64,000 bases of DNA from NCBI RefSeq assembly GCF_052055485.1, contig NZ_CP197171.1, forward strand, positions 1-64,000, written 5' to 3'. Below, in pieces: positions 8,288 through 17,860 of this stretch (the first letter of the stretch is position 1; the number at the start of each line of letters is the position of its first letter). A program made the translations under genes and the position numbers. The notes under the pieces are model-generated. The model worked only from the letters and a program-made list of their open reading frames with translations, was not told where the DNA came from and searched no databases. Source of the DNA: Amphibacillus sp052055485. GTDB taxonomy: Bacteria; Bacillota; Bacilli; Bacillales; Amphibacillaceae.

Positions 8288-9292
8288 ATGTTTAATCACA
8301 CCGCAATTGGTATTGACCTTGGTACTGCAAATATTTTAGTTTATTCAAAACAAAAAGGAATTGTCTTCAACGAACCGTCAGTAGTCGCTGTCGATACTCG
8401 TACAAATGAATTAGTGGCCATTGGACATGAGGCAAAAGACATGGTCGGAAAAACACCAAAAAATATTACATCAATTCGCCCACTTCGTGAAGGAGTAATT
8501 GCGGATTATGATATTGCTGCACAAATGCTTAAAGCTATTTTGCGTAAAGCAAGTAGAAAGATTGGTCGATCGATTAGAAAACCAGTCGTGATTGTCTGTG
8601 CCCCATCTGGAAGTACCGCAGTAGAAAAACGCGCGATTGAAAATGCCGTCAAAAGCTTTGGGGTAAAAGAAGTTCATTTAATTGATGAACCCGTAGCTGC
8701 TGCCATTGGGGCTGGCTTACCCATTAGTGAACCAATTAGTAGCGTGATCGTTGATATTGGTGGTGGGACAAGCGAAGTCGCCATCATTTCATATGGTGGC
8801 ATTGTTACTTCACACTCTGTTCGTGTCGCTGGTGATAAGATGGATGAGGAAATTGTTCACTATATTCGTCAAAAGAATAACGTGTTAATCGGCTATCAAA
8901 CAGCTGAACGAATTAAAATGGAAATAGGTTATGCTCTTGTTGACCACGAACCCTTGTCGGTTAAAGTGAGTGGTCGTGATTTAGTCACTGGATTACCAAA
9001 GGAAATTACCGTCACCTCTCTAGAAGTTCAAGAGGCCATTCGTGAATCACTTGAAAGTATTGCAAGTACCATTCATGAAACACTTGAAGACTCACCACCA
9101 GAGTTAAGTGGTGATATTGTTGATCAAGGCATTACCTTGGCAGGTGGAGGAGCTTTACTTCGTGGAATGGAAGAGTGGTTAAAAGAGGAACTCTCTGTCC
9201 CTGTTCGAGTAGCTAGTGACCCACTAAATGCAATTGCCATCGGAACAGCTGAATCCATTAAACAAATGAGTAAATTTAAAAAGCTTGGATAA
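8288..9292 (+). CDS. mreBH: MreB-family rod-shape actin, MreBH type
   Basis: A bacterial actin that forms filaments under the cytoplasmic membrane and guides lateral wall synthesis. The 334-residue protein has the phosphate-1 motif GIDLGTANILVYSKQKG, the phosphate-2 motif VDIGGGTSEVA, the adenosine motif TLAGGGALLRGM, and VIVCAPSGSTAVEKRA. Wording such as ANILVYSK and SPPELSGDIVDQG fits MreBH better than MreB or Mbl. The gene stands alone, not with mreCD, as is usual for MreBH. A good ribosome binding site precedes the ATG. Its terminator has been split by an insertion sequence. Confidence 0.85.
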   Translation: MFNHTAIGIDLGTANILVYSKQKGIVFNEPSVVAVDTRTNELVAIGHEAKDMVGKTPKNITSIRPLREGVIADYDIAAQMLKAILRKASRKIGRSIRKPVVIVCAPSGSTAVEKRAIENAVKSFGVKEVHLIDEPVAAAIGAGLPISEPISSVIVDIGGGTSEVAIISYGGIVTSHSVRVAGDKMDEEIVHYIRQKNNVLIGYQTAERIKMEIGYALVDHEPLSVKVSGRDLVTGLPKEITVTSLEVQEAIRESLESIASTIHETLEDSPPELSGDIVDQGITLAGGGALLRGMEEWLKEELSVPVRVASDPLNAIAIGTAESIKQMSKFKKLG

Positions 9293-9304
9293 TTAACGAA
9301 AACG

Positions 9305-9334
9305 ATTCCCCTGTCCGCTTGACAGGGGAATAGT
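9305..9334 (+). terminator. mreBH terminator stem, separated from its U-tract by an insertion
   Basis: An 11-bp perfect stem (9305-9315 with 9321-9331) has a 5-nt loop but no T-run. The T-rich continuation (AGTTTATTTTA) is found at 11073, on the far side of the insertion sequence. Removing the element and one copy of the 8-bp duplication restores a normal terminator. Confidence 0.7.
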
Positions 9335-9343
9335 GGTTCTACG

Positions 9344-10693
9344 TCAAGTAACGTTGGTGAGGAATTTTAGCCAACATATATTTAGTTGTTTATTATTTAA
9401 TGACTTTGTTTCGATTGCTTTGAATTTGAAATGGATCATAATGCGTTTTTTATAATTATAAAAGTTCCGATAGCCATACGCTACTTTACTTAGTACCTTA
9501 ATCTTGTTGCTTATTCCTTCCATTCGACCATTATTATATGGATACGTAAAACTATTCTTGATATAAGGGAGATGCTTTCTTAACGTCTTTAAGCTTGTTC
9601 TCATGTGACTAGAGATAAGAGAAGAGCTTCGCTCTTTTAATACACTTTCTAATCCTTTAAAAAGGTTCATGTCAATCGCCTTTAATAAACGTTGATAAAG
9701 TTCATCATTTGCTTTTAACTCAGGATCATAGTTTAACATTTCTTCAACAATACTTTTCTCTAGCCGTTGCCCAAACAAAGAATAATATTTGTCATTTGTA
9801 GAAGATCGTTTCCTTTCACTTTTTAATATGAGCTTCCAGTATCGCTTTAGCCGACGGTATTTTTTCATGTCCTCACGATTTGATGTCTTGAATCGATTCA
9901 TGATTTTCACACGTGTTTTATTCATTGATCGATTAATCAATTGAACTAAGTGAAAACGGTCAATGATAATCTCAGCCCGAGGGAAAATCTCTTGAATGAC
10001 ATGAACATAGCTAGCGTTCATATCAATGGTGATTGTTTTGGCATGTCGACGGTCATTAAGGCTATAGTTGGCGATAAAATGATTTTTTATCACACGGCTT
10101 GTACGCGCTTCTAAAATGTCTAAAATATCACCTGTTTCAGTATTAATATATTCAAAGGCCATCAATCCTTTTGCCTATTTAAATTCATCAAATGATAAAT
10201 TTTCGGGTAATGCCTGGTGATGGTGCTTGATGGATGGTGCTGTTTTATCAATCTCTCGTTGAGCAGTGTGCCAAGATACAGAACAATCTCTAGAAAGTGA
10301 GTTTATAGACTGTGCTTCACCGCTTTTCAAAATAATCATCGCCTTTGATTGATTTGAAATATGACAGCTTGTTTCAACAATTGAGGTTTTAGCCGTAAAA
10401 CTACTCCGACACGCTTTACAGAAAAAACGCTGTTTCTTTAGTTTAAGAAAGGTTAATGAGGTACCCGTCATTGGCAAGGTAATCCTAGACGTTTGTTTTC
10501 CATTTTTAATCACAACGTAGTTTTCATTCTTGATCCCACACTTTCCACAATGGGTTGGGTCATAGGTCAATTCACCACTAATAAATTTACATGGTTTCCC
10601 GTTGTATTCACTGGGTATCACACAACCAGATGAAGAAGTTATGTTTTCATCTTGAACATCGATCAGAAATCTTATATCATTACAAGTAGACAA
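9344..10693 (-). pseudogene. ISL3-family transposase interrupted by one in-frame amber stop
   Basis: The N-terminal half has the family's zinc finger (CGKCG then FFCKACRSSF) and a helix-turn-helix. It ends in SFDEFK followed by a TAG at 10175-10177. The frame then continues without a shift as AKGLMAFEYINTETGD, a DDE-type catalytic region with TIDMNASYVHV, IIDRFHLVQ and a C-terminal NGRMEGISNKIK. Together about 450 codons make a normal-length transposase. The stop falls at the first catalytic block, so the element is probably immobile unless the stop is read through. The frame starts with TTG at 10693 and ends inside the terminal repeat. Confidence 0.85.
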
Positions 10694-10757
10694 GTGAGTT
10701 CCCTCTCAGGATTATGGTTTTAGTCGACTTCAATTCTAAAGGGAAACTCACTTGTTT
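10694..10757 (-). promoter_or_regulatory. Inverted repeat in front of the transposase frame
   Basis: ACAAGTGAGTTCCCT at about 10690-10704 is mirrored by AGGGAAACTCACTTGT at about 10738-10753, bracketing the region that should hold the transposase promoter. It could be a transcript hairpin or a transposase-binding site. Confidence 0.4.
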
Positions 10758-10825
10758 TCTATATTTAAATTTAAAAATATGAATCATCCATCACAAATTG
10801 ATCTGCGACAAATCGGACGATTTGA

Positions 10826-10962
10826 TGATTAGCAGTTAGCCGAACCGTAGACTCCTATGGGAACAGCACGCGTCCGAAGATCCGCTAAGAAAAGCTTTTT
10901 AAGCTTTTCTTAGCTAGCTGAGGTCGTGCCCATGGAACGCGAAGGTTCGGCTAACTGCGGGT
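10826..10962. repeat. Palindromic Bacillaceae repeat inside the insertion sequence
   Basis: A G+C-rich, almost fully self-complementary block. Its outer arms are TTAGCCGAACC and GGTTCGGCTAA, and its inner arms are AAGAAAAGCTT and AAGCTTTTCTT. Words such as CTATGGGAAC, GAAGATCC and GTGCCCATGGAA recur in the repeat at 19600-19830. It looks like a dispersed repeat that inserted into, or was captured by, the element. Confidence 0.65.
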
Positions 10963-11098
10963 TTATAACGTGAGTTATAAATGAGACAAATCATAAAATA
11001 TTTAAATAAAAATATAGCGTCAATGAGTTCTGTTTTTTTACTCACCAACGCTATATATTGTACAACCGGAATAGTTTATTTTATCCAAGCTTGTTTAT

Positions 11099-11581
11099 TT
11101 ATAATTGAACCGTTAAAATAGTTGTTTCACCTTTTACAACTGATTTGTTAATATCTTTCTCAACTGAGCCAACCTCACTTGTAATCACAAGCGGCGTAAT
11201 CGTTTTTGCTTTTTCAGCAACAAAGTCAAGATCAACAGTTACAAGTGGATCACCAACTTTCACTTGATCACCTTGCTTAACATGAGCTGTAAATCCTTCT
11301 CCATCAAGCATAACAGTGTCTAATCCAATATGAATTAAATATTCTACGCCTGCTTTTGACTTGATTCCAACCGCATGTTTGGTTGGGAATAAATTAACGA
11401 CTTCTCCACTCACAGGTGCAACAACTTGTCCCTCGGAGGGCTTAATTGCAATCCCATCACCCATCATTTTTTCTGAAAAAGTTGGATCGGGTACTTCTGT
11501 CACGTCAACAGCCTCTCCGGTAACTGGTGAAACTACTACTTCTTCATTACTTTCTTCTTTTTTAAATAATTTTTTAAACAT
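11099..11581 (-). CDS. crr: PTS glucose-type EIIA component
   Basis: A cytoplasmic phosphocarrier of the sugar phosphotransferase system that takes phosphate from HPr and passes it to an EIIB domain. The 160-residue protein is a single EIIA-Glc domain. The active histidine lies in EYLIHIGLDTV, the paired histidine in FPTKHAVGIKSK, and the start of the domain is VVAPVSGEVV. It begins with a short acidic tail after FKKLFKKEE. It is a stand-alone domain, so it probably serves transporters encoded elsewhere. Confidence 0.9.
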   Translation of the reverse strand: MFKKLFKKEESNEEVVVSPVTGEAVDVTEVPDPTFSEKMMGDGIAIKPSEGQVVAPVSGEVVNLFPTKHAVGIKSKAGVEYLIHIGLDTVMLDGEGFTAHVKQGDQVKVGDPLVTVDLDFVAEKAKTITPLVITSEVGSVEKDINKSVVKGETTILTVQL

Positions 11582-11649
11582 TATTCATTTCCTCCTAAAT
11601 TTTCTCTATAATTTATTTATACCCATTATTTAAATGCTTTAAGCATTTA

Positions 11650-11877
11650 TCAAAGATTAAGGTCCGTTTCTGTTAGACACTCTTTCAATGCCAGTAATTC
11701 CTCATTTGAAAGGGTAATGCCTTTTCCCATTTTTTCATGGTCCGGTGCCCAATCTCGCAAATCATATTTTGCCTCACGCTTATTCCATGATACAAGATTT
11801 AATTCTTTTGTCCACCCTGATTTTGCTTTAGATAGCACACCAATATGTTTGATGATTTCATAGTTAATTTCTGCCAT
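11650..11877 (-). CDS. YdbC/PC4-like single-stranded nucleic-acid-binding protein
   Basis: A 75-residue basic/acidic protein with the KSGWTKELNLVSWN and KYDLRDWAPDHEKMGKGITL segments of the bacterial YdbC family, which has the PC4 transcription-coactivator fold and binds single-stranded DNA or RNA. It lies between the EIIA gene and the NagD-type phosphatase gene on the same strand. Its physiological role is not established. Confidence 0.75.
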   Translation of the reverse strand: MAEINYEIIKHIGVLSKAKSGWTKELNLVSWNKREAKYDLRDWAPDHEKMGKGITLSNEELLALKECLTETDLNL

Positions 11878-11904
11878 TATTAATTAACCTCCTGTTTATC
11901 CTAA

Positions 11905-12672
11905 CTATATAGACCAGTTTTTGAGTGAATCAATGGTATATGTTGGTTGTTCAACGATATTCTCCAAATCTGTCTTCGTTGTAACACCAGAGAACACAAG
12001 TAATGAATCAATGCCTGCATGAATACCTGCTAAAATATCTGTCGCATAATTATCACCGATCATTAGTGTTTCTTCTTTACTTGTCCCAAGCACTGCTAAC
12101 GCTTGATCAACAATAATCGATTCAGGTTTGCCAATAAATTTTGGCTCTACACCTGTCGTAACTGAAAGAACGGACACTAACGAACCAGCACCTGGTAAAA
12201 AGCCCCGTTCAGTAGGTAGAGCAACATCACCATTTGTTGCAACAAATTTTGCTCCGTTACGAATAGCTAAAGCACCTATTGTCAACTGCTCATATGTGAT
12301 ATCACGTGCAAGACCCATCACAACGTAATCAACAGCCGTTTCAGTAATCGTTAAACCGGCTTCTTCTAGAGCGTAAATTAATCCTTCCTCGCCAATTGGG
12401 TATACTCGAGCATCTGGATCTTGTTCAGCTATGTACGTTGCTGTTGCCATACTAGAGGTAAAGACATTTTCTTCTTCAGCTGGAACTCCCATTCCCTTTA
12501 GCTTATCAGCAACAAAACGTGGCTGTTTCGTTGAATTATTCGTCAAAAAGAGATATGGGAGCCCTTGTTCTTTTAAGTCTTTTACGAATTGGACGGCTTC
12601 AGGGATTTTTTCAGTTCCATTATAAACTGTTCCATCTAGATCAATCAAATAACTTTTGTATTTTTTCATCAT
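11905..12672 (-). CDS. NagD/YutF-type HAD phosphatase
   Basis: A cytoplasmic HAD-superfamily hydrolase of 255 residues. The nucleophile motif is DLDGTVYNG, motif II is LFLTNNST, and motif IV is MIGDNYATDI, with a C2 cap typical of the NagD/p-nitrophenyl phosphatase group. The natural substrate is probably a small phosphorylated metabolite. GGGGG precedes two adjacent ATG codons (12672 and 12669); either may be the start. It is divergent from zwf. Confidence 0.85.
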   Translation of the reverse strand: MMKKYKSYLIDLDGTVYNGTEKIPEAVQFVKDLKEQGLPYLFLTNNSTKQPRFVADKLKGMGVPAEEENVFTSSMATATYIAEQDPDARVYPIGEEGLIYALEEAGLTITETAVDYVVMGLARDITYEQLTIGALAIRNGAKFVATNGDVALPTERGFLPGAGSLVSVLSVTTGVEPKFIGKPESIIVDQALAVLGTSKEETLMIGDNYATDILAGIHAGIDSLLVFSGVTTKTDLENIVEQPTYTIDSLKNWSI

Positions 12673-12804
12673 TTACCCCCAAATTAAATTTTAAAATTAT
12701 TTGTTATTTTCTGAATACATGATAAGATAGTACATAACTAACATAGAGATTATACCTTTTTTACACGAATAATGTAAAATAATTTATTAAAAAGGATTAA
12801 AGTG

Positions 12805-12834
12805 ATATGTTATCTATAGGGAATGATAACATAT
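12805..12834. promoter_or_regulatory. 10-bp inverted repeat upstream of zwf
   Basis: ATATGTTATC (12805-12814) and GATAACATAT (12825-12834) are perfect inverted arms separated by 10 bp, about 40 nt before the zwf start and followed by TCTTTTT. It may be an operator or a short attenuator hairpin; no forward-strand gene upstream needs a terminator here. Confidence 0.45.
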
Positions 12835-12874
12835 TCTTTTTAAATTTAATATTAAAGAGAGGTAATTAAAGTAA

Positions 12875-14350
12875 ATGACACGTCAAACACCTAAAACAGT
12901 ATTTGTTATTTTCGGAGCGACTGGAGACTTAGCTAACCGAAAATTATATCCATCACTGTATCGATTATATCGTAATAAAAAATTATCTAAACATTTTGCA
13001 GTGGTTGGGGTTGCAAGACGTCCTTTAACAAACGAGGATTTTCGTAATAATGTTAAAACATCAATCGAAAACTTCAAAGAGGATCCCATTGATCATGATG
13101 AATTTGCCTCCCACTTTCACTATAATCCATTTGATGCCCAGCATTTATCAGAGTATCAAAAGCTTGATAATTTCATCAATCAACTTGATCAAAAGTATGA
13201 AGCTGGTGGAAATCGTATTTTCTATATGGCTATGGCACCGAACTTTTTTGGACCCATTGCAGCTAATTTAAAATCACAAGGATTAACAGACAATAGCGGC
13301 TTTTCAAGGCTTGTCATTGAAAAACCCTTTGGTCACAATCAAGAAACAGCACAAAAACTTAATGATCAGATTGGGCAAGCTTTTTCGGAAGACCAAATCT
13401 ATCGAATTGACCATTATTTAGGAAAACAAATGGTACAAAATATTGAAATTGTGCGTTTTGCCAATGCTTTATTCGAACCATTATGGAATAACCAATATAT
13501 CTCTAATGTTCAAATTACATCAAGTGAAGTACTCGGTGTTGAAGAACGAGGTCGTTATTATGATGATTCAGGTGCTCTTCGTGATATGGTACAAAATCAC
13601 ATGCTCCAAATGGTTTCATTAATCGCCATGGAACCACCAGCAAAGTTACATCCTGATGAAGTCCATTATGAGAAGGTTAAAGTTTTACGCAGTCTGCGTC
13701 CATTAGATCCAACAAACGTTAATGATTACTTCGTCCGTGGTCAATATGATAAAGGAGAAATTGATAGCCTTACTGTCGATCGTTACCGTGATAGTAATGG
13801 TGTTGATGAAGACTCAAACACTGAAACTTTTGTTGCCGGTAAATTCATGATTGATAATTTCCGTTGGGCTGGTGTTCCTTTTTATATTCGAACAGGGAAA
13901 CGAATGGCAAAGAAATCAACTGAAATTGTGATTCAATTCAAAGATTTGCCGATTAATTTATACAAAGACAAAGGGGACACCATTGATCCGAATCTACTTG
14001 TCATTCGCATTCAACCGGATGAAGGGATCACCTTACATTTAAATGCTAAAAAAACAGATTATGATACGACGAGTACACCTATTTCTATGCACTATGATAA
14101 AGCAGATGAAGGGCTTGAAAGTCCAGAAGCTTACGAAGTCTTACTAAATGATTGTTTAAATGGAGACTCGACAAGCTTTGTCCACTCAGATGAAGTTGCA
14201 TTATCGTGGAAGTTTATTGATGTCATTTCCGACACTTGGTCAAAAGAAACAGCAGACTTTCCAAACTATGTTTCTGGGACCAATGGGCCAGATCAAGCTG
14301 ATGAATTATTAGCTAAAGATGGTTTTCACTGGTGGGAAGTAAAGAACTAA
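12875..14350 (+). CDS. zwf: Glucose-6-phosphate 1-dehydrogenase
   Basis: Oxidises glucose 6-phosphate to 6-phosphogluconolactone with NADP+, the first step of the oxidative pentose-phosphate pathway; gnd at 20936 encodes the later step. The 491-residue protein has the N-terminal nucleotide-binding FGATGDLANRKLYPSL, the substrate/active-site motif RIDHYLGK, and the conserved RTGKRM region. GAGAGG before ATG 12875 is the ribosome binding site. It is transcribed alone and ends at a strong terminator. Confidence 0.95.
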   Translation: MTRQTPKTVFVIFGATGDLANRKLYPSLYRLYRNKKLSKHFAVVGVARRPLTNEDFRNNVKTSIENFKEDPIDHDEFASHFHYNPFDAQHLSEYQKLDNFINQLDQKYEAGGNRIFYMAMAPNFFGPIAANLKSQGLTDNSGFSRLVIEKPFGHNQETAQKLNDQIGQAFSEDQIYRIDHYLGKQMVQNIEIVRFANALFEPLWNNQYISNVQITSSEVLGVEERGRYYDDSGALRDMVQNHMLQMVSLIAMEPPAKLHPDEVHYEKVKVLRSLRPLDPTNVNDYFVRGQYDKGEIDSLTVDRYRDSNGVDEDSNTETFVAGKFMIDNFRWAGVPFYIRTGKRMAKKSTEIVIQFKDLPINLYKDKGDTIDPNLLVIRIQPDEGITLHLNAKKTDYDTTSTPISMHYDKADEGLESPEAYEVLLNDCLNGDSTSFVHSDEVALSWKFIDVISDTWSKETADFPNYVSGTNGPDQADELLAKDGFHWWEVKN

Positions 14351-14356
14351 ATGATT

Positions 14357-14396
14357 AAGCTTCAGATTCTATTTAGATTGAATCTGAAGCTTTTTT
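14357..14396 (+). terminator. zwf terminator
   Basis: A 13-bp perfect stem (14357-14369 with 14380-14392) is followed by a T-run, immediately behind the zwf stop codon. Confidence 0.9.
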
Positions 14397-14561
14397 GATT
14401 TCTGCACGACTTTCGTGATTTGTGTGTGCAGGACTTCTTGTTTTTGTAAGGGTAGTCTAAATAATTTCCTAATCCCTTTGATAGGAGCCAAATGAGATCG
14501 TTTACTTCTATTATCCATCACTCACCCGCTCCAGTTACAGGTATTTTGTTCAGAGATTTAC

Positions 14562-15704
14562 TTATAAAACAATATCCCTTTTCTTCTCTCGCCTCCATAA
14601 AAGTATCATAAATATCACACTGACTGCGAGCAACGTACTATACGAGGTTGGAACAAACCATTGTGGCAGCCAAAGACTAATGATATTTGTCACTACATAA
14701 TTTAATCCAAAAGCAAGTATTCCGATAACGACTGGAATTTGTATACCAATTAGAACAATATAGTTCGATGCAATAGTTGAAAAAGACATGACTAAAAGAG
14801 TATAAACAATGCTGAGAATGTAAATACCTGCTATCGACAGTATCATGTACTGGAAAAACGTCGGATCATACCAATAATAAGACCCAATAAATAGATAAAT
14901 TGGCACATCAAAAAACATGGATATATTATTTAGCAAGTAAAGACTCAGATAAAAAGTAAGCAAGCCTGTTATAACAAACAAAGCAGAAATCAAACCTGCG
15001 ATAGCTTTTGTCTTATAAAGATTTCTGCCTTTTTTACTTGTATACTGTAAATCAAGTAAGCTCCTAGAACGATCATTTATATAGATTGGCGATATGACCA
15101 ACGCGACACTCAATATAATCGCAATGGTGACATTAGAAATAAAATTTTTAAAGTTATCTAACACATAGCCTGTATAGACTTGATAATGCCCGGCATCTGC
15201 CAACTCTTGATAGCGCACCTTTTGTTTGGCATTTGCCTTGCTTTTTTGTAAATCTAAGCTCTCTTCCTTACTCTCATAAAAGTCAATTAAGCTCGTTCTC
15301 TCTTGCAGTTCCCAAAAAACAGCAACATTGTCGTCAAACATAATCTGGTCGCTTAAGTCACTGTGTACTTCGTTATCCCAATCCATATTCCCAAAATCTC
15401 CATATGTTAAAATTCCTGCATGCGTAGACTCTTGATTAGATTGTAAATAATAATTGGCTTCTTCCACCCGCGTTTCATAGGTCTGTTTAAAATCTGAAAA
15501 TTCCTCTTCAGAAAAATTAGCTCCGTATTTATTTACCATCTCTACTCCAATTTTATACGAAACACCATGTTGACCGTCGCTAGAGGGAAAATAATTAATA
15601 TCATATTCTATTAAAAGAAAGTATACAATCCCATTTACAAAAATAAGTAAGACTAGTGTTTTCCATGTGAACAGCTTTTTTATTTCATATAACAGAATCC
15701 GCAT
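14562..15704 (-). CDS. ABC-2-type transporter permease (last gene of the ECF operon)
   Basis: A 380-residue membrane protein with an N-terminal span (about 15-33), a long extracytoplasmic stretch (about 35-185), then about five more spans. This is the layout of ABC-2 permeases of the kind used for antibiotic or peptide export. It is not closely recognisable by name. It starts 11 bp after the sister permease stops. Together with it and the ATPase it should form one exporter. Confidence 0.7.
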   Translation of the reverse strand: MRILLYEIKKLFTWKTLVLLIFVNGIVYFLLIEYDINYFPSSDGQHGVSYKIGVEMVNKYGANFSEEEFSDFKQTYETRVEEANYYLQSNQESTHAGILTYGDFGNMDWDNEVHSDLSDQIMFDDNVAVFWELQERTSLIDFYESKEESLDLQKSKANAKQKVRYQELADAGHYQVYTGYVLDNFKNFISNVTIAIILSVALVISPIYINDRSRSLLDLQYTSKKGRNLYKTKAIAGLISALFVITGLLTFYLSLYLLNNISMFFDVPIYLFIGSYYWYDPTFFQYMILSIAGIYILSIVYTLLVMSFSTIASNYIVLIGIQIPVVIGILAFGLNYVVTNIISLWLPQWFVPTSYSTLLAVSVIFMILLWRREKKRDIVL

Positions 15705-15715
15705 AAGACTTCTCC

Positions 15716-16978
15716 TTAATGAATTTCTAGTTTGTTAAACCTTTTAAGACCAAAGATAAGTAAAGCAATCATAATCACCGTCCAAACACTGACAGTCATT
15801 AATTCATAATTCTTAAACATTGTCAGCCCAATGCTTCCCATAAAGAACAGATGAGGATTCACCACGAGCGATACGGGCGTAAATAAGGAAATGAAAAGCC
15901 CATTTGACGATAGGGGCATATAGTCCGGTATGATAAAAGTTATCCCGAAAAAGATTGCAAAAAGAAAGAAAGTAAAGTAACTGTTTTTTACAAATGAAGC
16001 AATGACAAAGGCAATGATTGTAAAGAGCAACATGCACACGTACACAAGTAAGATACTCCAAAGTAAGAATGTCAAAAATGATAGATCCCACCAGGAAACA
16101 TACGGCAAATCGTACTCCCAGTTAAATGCACTGCTAATCGAACTTCCCCATAGATTCGAGTAATCGAATACTGAAAAATAGGTAAGAAGTGTCATTCCCA
16201 TCAATAAAGCGGTAATTACCGTCGTCGTCAATAAGGAAGCAGCAAACTTATCCTTCATTAAATTTCGGCCTCTTTTTGTTGAATAGGTAATAAGCTGTGT
16301 GCGATTTTCAAACTCATAGTTGGTAAGTAGAGCGGTTGCTAACACTATTAAAATTAAGGATTCAAAAATCAAATCTCTAAACACTGTTCGAAATAGAAAA
16401 CTATGCATTTTATATTGCTGCCCGATAAAAAACCATTCGCTATGTTCCTCCTTTTCTTGCACTTCCTCGAACCGATTGGAAAGTTTTTCGTATTCCTCTT
16501 TCAATGTACCTGCAGCCTTTCCACTCAGACCGTACATTTCGACTCGATCCTCTGCAATCTTTTCCCAATCCAGTTGTGCATACTCGCTGTCAATATTTTC
16601 TGCCATATTCAAATATAGTTCTCTGACATTTAATTGATTAAAAATAGCCCACTCTGCTTCACTGTACATGTCATAGTCACTGGGTGGCAAGCTATCTAGA
16701 AATTCATTGATACTACTGAATTCCTGTTCCGTATGCTTTCCAGTAATTTGGTGTAACTGTACAAGGTTCTTCTGCTGATCCTGTTTAAATTCTTCCAATG
16801 ATTCAGGGGTAATTTTAGTCCCATAGTCTCTTGCTATTGCATTCGCGACCGTTAATTCCTCTTTAAAGTAGGAATGACTGAAAATCAAATAGATGTTAAA
16901 TACCATAAATAAGAGAATTAACCCTATTAAGACTGGCGATATGAATGCCTTTTTACATTCATGAAAAATAATTCTCAT
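15716..16978 (-). CDS. ABC-2-type transporter permease
   Basis: A 420-residue membrane protein with the same plan as its downstream neighbour: an N-terminal span (about 13-35), a long charged extracytoplasmic loop (about 36-200), then about six spans. The soluble loop is rich in Glu and Gln. It lies 5 bp downstream of the ATPase gene. Both permeases contain a TKKGRNL/STKRGRNLM-like cytoplasmic stretch, so they probably arose by duplication. Confidence 0.7.
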   Translation of the reverse strand: MRIIFHECKKAFISPVLIGLILLFMVFNIYLIFSHSYFKEELTVANAIARDYGTKITPESLEEFKQDQQKNLVQLHQITGKHTEQEFSSINEFLDSLPPSDYDMYSEAEWAIFNQLNVRELYLNMAENIDSEYAQLDWEKIAEDRVEMYGLSGKAAGTLKEEYEKLSNRFEEVQEKEEHSEWFFIGQQYKMHSFLFRTVFRDLIFESLILIVLATALLTNYEFENRTQLITYSTKRGRNLMKDKFAASLLTTTVITALLMGMTLLTYFSVFDYSNLWGSSISSAFNWEYDLPYVSWWDLSFLTFLLWSILLVYVCMLLFTIIAFVIASFVKNSYFTFFLFAIFFGITFIIPDYMPLSSNGLFISLFTPVSLVVNPHLFFMGSIGLTMFKNYELMTVSVWTVIMIALLIFGLKRFNKLEIH

Positions 16979-16983
16979 CGACT

Positions 16984-17859
16984 TTACACTTCCCTCTGCA
17001 TTTCATCTCGATATTCGTACAAGAAGACATCTTCTAGATTGGGGATTACTGGATTCCATTCTCCTTCCATCTCGCCTTTATGAATAAAACGTATCCGCAT
17101 ATCGTCCTGTTCTTGCTTTTCCGATAGAATCATATAACTTTTTCTAAATGCCTCCAATTGTTCGAAAGGAATCGTTGTTTCGAAAACATGGCCATCAAGT
17201 GACTTACAAATCCTTGCTACCGATTCTTTATAAAGGATTTGTTGATTTTTAATCATGATTACCTCATTTGCAATCGATTCAATATCCGATACGATATGTG
17301 TTGAAATAATAATCAGCCTGTCCCGTGCCAAATCAGAAAGCAGATGACGGAAGCGGGCACGTTCTTTTGGATCTAATCCGGCAGTAGGCTCATCCAAAAT
17401 CAAGATTTTCGGGTCATTTAAAAGTGCTTGTGCAATTCCAACGCGCTGAATCATTCCTCCCGAAAATTTTCGTAGCTTTTTATTCATCACTTTGCGTAAG
17501 GCGACTTTTTCCAGCAGCTCCGGAATGATTGCCATTGCCGTCTTTTTCTCCATTCCTTTTAATGCAGCCAAATACAGCAAATATTGCTTCGGTGAGTAAT
17601 TTTTGTAAAAACCAAACTGCTGTGGCAAATATCCGAGCAATTCCCGATAATCTTCATCCATCGTCAAGATGTTCTGACCATTGTAAAAGATTTCTCCTTT
17701 ACTCGGGGCAATTAAGGTGGCAAGCATTTTTATCAATGTTGTTTTTCCTGCACCGTTTGGGGCAAGCAGTCCGTATACCCCATTTGTAAATTCCAAATTA
17801 ATATTGTTTAGGGCATTAAAATTTCCATAGTGCTTACTCACGTCTTTTACAATAATCAT
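16984..17859 (-). CDS. ABC transporter ATP-binding protein
   Basis: A 291-residue nucleotide-binding subunit. The Walker A is APNGAGKTT, the Q-loop lies in LGYLPQQFGF, the signature is KFSGGM, and the Walker B is ILILDEPTAGLD; the switch His is in STHIVSDIE. A C-terminal extension of about 70 residues follows the core domain. It sits between the polytopic membrane protein and the two permeases and should power them. Confidence 0.88.
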   Translation of the reverse strand: MIIVKDVSKHYGNFNALNNINLEFTNGVYGLLAPNGAGKTTLIKMLATLIAPSKGEIFYNGQNILTMDEDYRELLGYLPQQFGFYKNYSPKQYLLYLAALKGMEKKTAMAIIPELLEKVALRKVMNKKLRKFSGGMIQRVGIAQALLNDPKILILDEPTAGLDPKERARFRHLLSDLARDRLIIISTHIVSDIESIANEVIMIKNQQILYKESVARICKSLDGHVFETTIPFEQLEAFRKSYMILSEKQEQDDMRIRFIHKGEMEGEWNPVIPNLEDVFLYEYRDEMQREV

Positions 17860-17860
17860 G

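Larger units (their letters stand above)
9335..11067 (-). mobile_element. ISL3-family insertion sequence with an 8-bp target duplication
   Basis: The 27-bp imperfect terminal inverted repeats are at 9335-9361 and 11041-11067 (shared GGTT, TAC and CGTTGGTGAG). The direct repeat GGAATAGT flanks the element at 9327-9334 and 11068-11075. Length 1733 bp; the transposase is on the reverse strand. The 8-bp duplication and the GGTTCT end agree with ISL3-type elements. About 300 bp between the transposase start and the right end contain a Bacillaceae palindromic repeat, which makes it longer than a typical family member. Confidence 0.88.
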
